A stretch of 64,000 nucleotides of DNA from Edaphobacter dinghuensis (GTDB taxonomy: Bacteria > Acidobacteriota > Terriglobia > Terriglobales > Acidobacteriaceae). The notes below the pieces were generated by a model that was not told the DNA's origin, did not search any database, and saw only the letters and a list, made by a program, of their open reading frames with translations. The DNA is taken from positions 1,364,001 to 1,428,000 of the forward strand of contig NZ_BMGT01000002.1 of the NCBI RefSeq assembly GCF_014640335.1. Direction: 5' to 3'. This document shows positions 61,546 through 64,000 of the stretch, in pieces (positions within the stretch are counted from its first letter, which is position 1; each line of letters opens with the position of its first letter). Position numbers and translations under genes: made by a program.

Positions 61546-62955
61546 CTACCAGCTCTTGCGGCCACGAATACGACCGCTCCGTGGAGAGAAGCCCTCGTAG
61601 TGGCGCATAACCAGTTGAGCTTCGATCTGCTGCACAGTATCCATCGCCACACCGACGACGATCAGAAGTGATGTGCCGCCGAAGTAGAAGCTAACACCAA
61701 GACCATTCGTTACCCAGGTCGGCATCCTGTCGAAGATTCCGCCGATCAGCCAAAGATGGTTGAAGTGAATACCGCTGATGAGCAGCATCGGGATGAGCGA
61801 GATGATCACCAGGTAGACGCCGCCAACCAGCGTGATGCGGGTGAGGACGTCGTTGATAAAGTCAGCAGTGCGCTTGCCGGGACGAATGCCGGGGATAAAC
61901 CCGCCATACTTACGCATATTGTCTGCGATGTCATCGGGACGGAAGACAATCGAGATATAGAAGTAGGCGAAGAAGATAATCGAGACGCTGTAGAGGAAGA
62001 CGTACCACGGCTCACCTGGTCCTAGGGCGCGGAAGAGCGGCCCGAAGAACGGCGAATCGTGCAGCGAATAGCCGAAGATGCTGGCACCAGAGAACAGCAG
62101 CGGCGCAGAGAGGATCGATGCGGCGAAGATGACCGGCATAACACCGCCGGAGTTGACCTTCAACGGAAGATGCGTCGACTGACCACCCATCATCTTGCGT
62201 CCGACAATACGCTTGGCATACTGCACCGGAATGCGGCGCTCCGCCTTTTCCACGTAGACGATGAAAGCCACAACAGCGAGCATTCCACCGATGAGAACGA
62301 GCAGGGCGAAAGGAGTGAAGGCACCCCAGGTTCTGTCCACAGCCTTCTGCCAGAGATCACCGATGCCGGCAGGCAGGCCGACGACGATACCGGCGAAGAT
62401 AAGCAAGCTCATACCGTTGCCAATACCGCGTTCCGTGATCTGTTCACCCAGCCACATAACGAAGCCGGTTCCAGCAGTCAGCGTCAACACGCAGAGCGGA
62501 ACGAACAGCCCCTTGGAGATGGTGACCATCGACTCGCCGGTGGAGGTATTGGTGAGGGTCAGCGCGATGGCGAAAGACTGGACAACACCCAGCATGATCG
62601 TGACATAGCGGGTCCACTGCGTAATCTTGCGGCGTCCGAGTTCACCTTCCTTCTGCAGCTTTGCCAGCGGCTCATAGATGACAGTGAGCAACTGGAAGAT
62701 GATGGAGGCGGTGATGTACGGCATGATGCCGAGGGCAAAGACAGTCAGCTTGCGCAGGTTTCCGCCCGAGAAGAGGTCAACCAGCCCGAGAGATGACCCG
62801 GCGTTCTGATTGAAGTACTGCGCCAGCATGTCTGCATTGATGCCGGGGGTGGGGATGTGCGACCCGAGGCGATAGACGGCCAGCATGGCAAGCGTGAAGA
62901 GGACGCGCGTACGCAGATCGCTGATACGGAAGATGTTTGCGAATTTCTCGAACAT
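61546..62955 (-). CDS. secY: Protein translocase subunit SecY
   Basis: The 469-residue SecY has ten membrane helices and forms the channel for secretory and membrane proteins. Family markers are MFEKFANIFRISDLRTRVLF, TPGINADML, LVDLFSGGNLRKLTVFALGI (plug region), KEGELGRRKITQWTRYVTIM, and cytoplasmic AKRIVGRKMMGGQSTHLPLK. The start at 62955 gives the usual N-terminus; a second ATG 19 codons upstream (63012) is possible. It lies between rplO and adk in the spc operon. Confidence 0.95.
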   Translation of the reverse strand: MFEKFANIFRISDLRTRVLFTLAMLAVYRLGSHIPTPGINADMLAQYFNQNAGSSLGLVDLFSGGNLRKLTVFALGIMPYITASIIFQLLTVIYEPLAKLQKEGELGRRKITQWTRYVTIMLGVVQSFAIALTLTNTSTGESMVTISKGLFVPLCVLTLTAGTGFVMWLGEQITERGIGNGMSLLIFAGIVVGLPAGIGDLWQKAVDRTWGAFTPFALLVLIGGMLAVVAFIVYVEKAERRIPVQYAKRIVGRKMMGGQSTHLPLKVNSGGVMPVIFAASILSAPLLFSGASIFGYSLHDSPFFGPLFRALGPGEPWYVFLYSVSIIFFAYFYISIVFRPDDIADNMRKYGGFIPGIRPGKRTADFINDVLTRITLVGGVYLVIISLIPMLLISGIHFNHLWLIGGIFDRMPTWVTNGLGVSFYFGGTSLLIVVGVAMDTVQQIEAQLVMRHYEGFSPRSGRIRGRKSW

Positions 62956-63045
62956 CGGAGACTGAACCTCGGGATGAAACCTTGCTGCGGATGAACCGGC
63001 AGGCAAAGACATCTGCCCTTGCCTGCCACTGATTCTAAATGCTGC

Positions 63046-63507
63046 TTAGCCGATCAGGACGGCCTTACCGCCTGCCTTTTCGATCGCTTCCTGTGCCGTC
63101 TTGGAAAACTTGTGCGCGTGAACGGTAACAGCAGTCTTCAACTCACCGTTGTTGAGGACTTTGATAAGTCCCTTCTTTTTGCGCAGAAGGCCAAGAGCAA
63201 CGATCTTGTCGAGCGTGAACTCGGTCTCGTTGGAGGCGGCGTTGATCTCGGCGATACGGTCAAGGCCAAGCACCTGGTACTCGACGCGGAAGATGTTCGT
63301 GAATCCGCGCTTGGGCAGACGACGGTGAAGGGGCATCTGGCCGCCTTCGAAGCCGCGCATGAGGCTCGAACCTGAGCGCGAACCCTGGCCCTTGTGACCA
63401 CGGCCGGAGGTCTTACCGATGCCGGAACCCATACCGCGGCCGACGCGCTTCTTGTTCGAATTTGCCTTTTTGGGGGCGCGGAGATTGGAGAGATTACGAA
63501 TTGCCAT
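63046..63507 (-). CDS. rplO: 50S ribosomal protein L15
   Basis: The 153-residue L15 begins MAIRNLSNLRAPKKANSNKK, with the Gly/Arg-rich segment RGMGSGIGKTSGRGHKGQGS and the conserved RRLPKRGFTN. It binds 23S rRNA during late assembly. The ATG at 63507 gives the family start. It is between rpmD and secY with the standard order. Confidence 0.95.
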   Translation of the reverse strand: MAIRNLSNLRAPKKANSNKKRVGRGMGSGIGKTSGRGHKGQGSRSGSSLMRGFEGGQMPLHRRLPKRGFTNIFRVEYQVLGLDRIAEINAASNETEFTLDKIVALGLLRKKKGLIKVLNNGELKTAVTVHAHKFSKTAQEAIEKAGGKAVLIG

Positions 63508-63609
63508 TGTTTCCTCGCTTAACGCCGGCCAGCTCGTTGGCTGGTCGACTCGCATTTAATTTGCCCTTATGGGCTTGAAATCTTGTTCCGTCGATCCGTT
63601 TGTCGATGA

Positions 63610-63804
63610 CTACTCGACGACGCGAACGAGATGTGGAACCTTTGCCACCATGCCACGAATGGACGGCGTGTCTTCGCGCTCTACGATCTGGTTGAGACGG
63701 GTGAAGCCGAGGCCCTTGATAACGAGCTTGTGCTTGACCGGGGTGCAGATCTTGGAACGGAAGTACTGCAGCTTGATTTTGGCGGTTGTGTTGGTATCAG
63801 CCAT
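63610..63804 (-). CDS. rpmD: 50S ribosomal protein L30
   Basis: The 64-residue L30 shows IKLQYFRSKICTPVKHKLVI, LGFTRLNQIVEREDTPSIRG and VPHLVRVVE. It is part of the 50S subunit. The ATG at 63804 lies four bases after the rpsE stop, indicating coupling. Its length is normal. Confidence 0.93.
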   Translation of the reverse strand: MADTNTTAKIKLQYFRSKICTPVKHKLVIKGLGFTRLNQIVEREDTPSIRGMVAKVPHLVRVVE

Positions 63805-63808
63805 TGGA

Positions 63809-64000
63809 TTAAAGCTCCTCTTCTGCTTTGCCGCGCAAAGCGGCGACTTCGGCCTTGTTGCGAAGCTGGATGAGAGCATCGAAGGTGGCCTTAATAACGT
63901 TGTGCGGGTTGGCGGTGCCGAGCGACTTCGTGAGCACGTTCTGAACGCCGGCGGCGGTCATCACAGCGCGAACCGTCTTGCCGGCGATGACGCCGGTACC
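63809..64000 (-). CDS. rpsE: 30S ribosomal protein S5 (C-terminal part; 5' end outside window)
   Basis: The last 63 codons of S5 read [20 protein letters not shown], then [20 protein letters not shown], then [20 protein letters not shown] and EEL. The frame is open at the window edge and ends in TAA at 63809-63811. S5 takes part in translational accuracy in the 30S subunit. It precedes rpmD as in other spc operons. Confidence 0.95.
   Translation of the reverse strand, partial: GTGVIAGKTVRAVMTAAGVQNVLTKSLGTANPHNVIKATFDALIQLRNKAEVAALRGKAEEEL

Noticed and set aside
1-64000. CRISPR array, prophage or insertion sequence
   Set aside because: No regularly spaced repeats, transposase, integrase or phage structural gene was found on either strand; the only mobility hints are the tRNA fragment, the polA-end duplication and the small palindromic repeats.

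Overview
The window is a chromosomal segment of a GC-rich soil bacterium, most likely an acidobacterium of the Acidobacteriaceae/Terriglobia (the Granulicella, Edaphobacter and Terriglobus neighbourhood). The assignment rests on a TIGR03435-type soil-associated protein, Ig-like repeat proteins of the style common in that group, an acidobacterial look to many housekeeping genes (EF-P, YpdA, class I fumarase), and short palindromic repeats built around a GGGTGCCCCA core. No rRNA gene, intact tRNA, CRISPR array, transposase or integrase was seen.

Layout. 1-8.4 kb: the tail of a LuxR-type regulator, a YpdA-like flavoprotein, an SDR, an OmpA-type protein, an orphan gas-vesicle GvpL/F protein, an AT-rich gap, a DUF481 protein, a cytochrome c and a small beta-barrel protein. 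8.4-19.6 kb: metabolism, with aspartate ammonia-lyase divergent from class I fumarase, then pgsA, an Ig-repeat surface protein, glutamate dehydrogenase, trpE, a DUF374 acyltransferase and queA. 19.7-24.6 kb: polA followed by an accessory patch. The patch holds an AT-richer nuclease gene bounded by a 31-bp duplication of the polA 3' end, and two genes that share an amyloid-like (RHIM/PP-like) motif. 24.7-38.8 kb: alditol-oxidase-like flavoenzyme, carboxylesterase, TPR protein, response regulator, xseA, glmM, acylphosphatase, apt, alcohol dehydrogenase, efp and trpG.

38.8-53.6 kb carries the translation and transcription-factor genes rimP-nusA-infB and, separated from them by about 5.5 kb of unrelated genes, a DUF503-rbfA-nrnA-GT39 block. 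Between the two lie a TIGR03435 gene, a hydrolase, a fragment of an initiator tRNA gene, guaB, a VanZ-like gene and a GNAT gene. 53.8-55.6 kb: a GAF-PAS-GGDEF diguanylate cyclase and an ArsR-type regulator. 55.7-64 kb is the minus-strand spc/alpha ribosomal operon, transcribed as rpsE-rpmD-rplO-secY-adk-map-infA-rpmJ-rpsM-rpsK-(small membrane ORF)-rpsD-rpoA-rplQ, and closed by a strong terminator.

The best candidates for new biology are the motif-sharing pair at 23.4-24.6 kb (possible amyloid signalling), the nuclease insertion that copied the polA terminus, and the palindromic repeat family, one copy of which is translated inside DNA polymerase I. All function calls come from reading the sequence; no database search was run.
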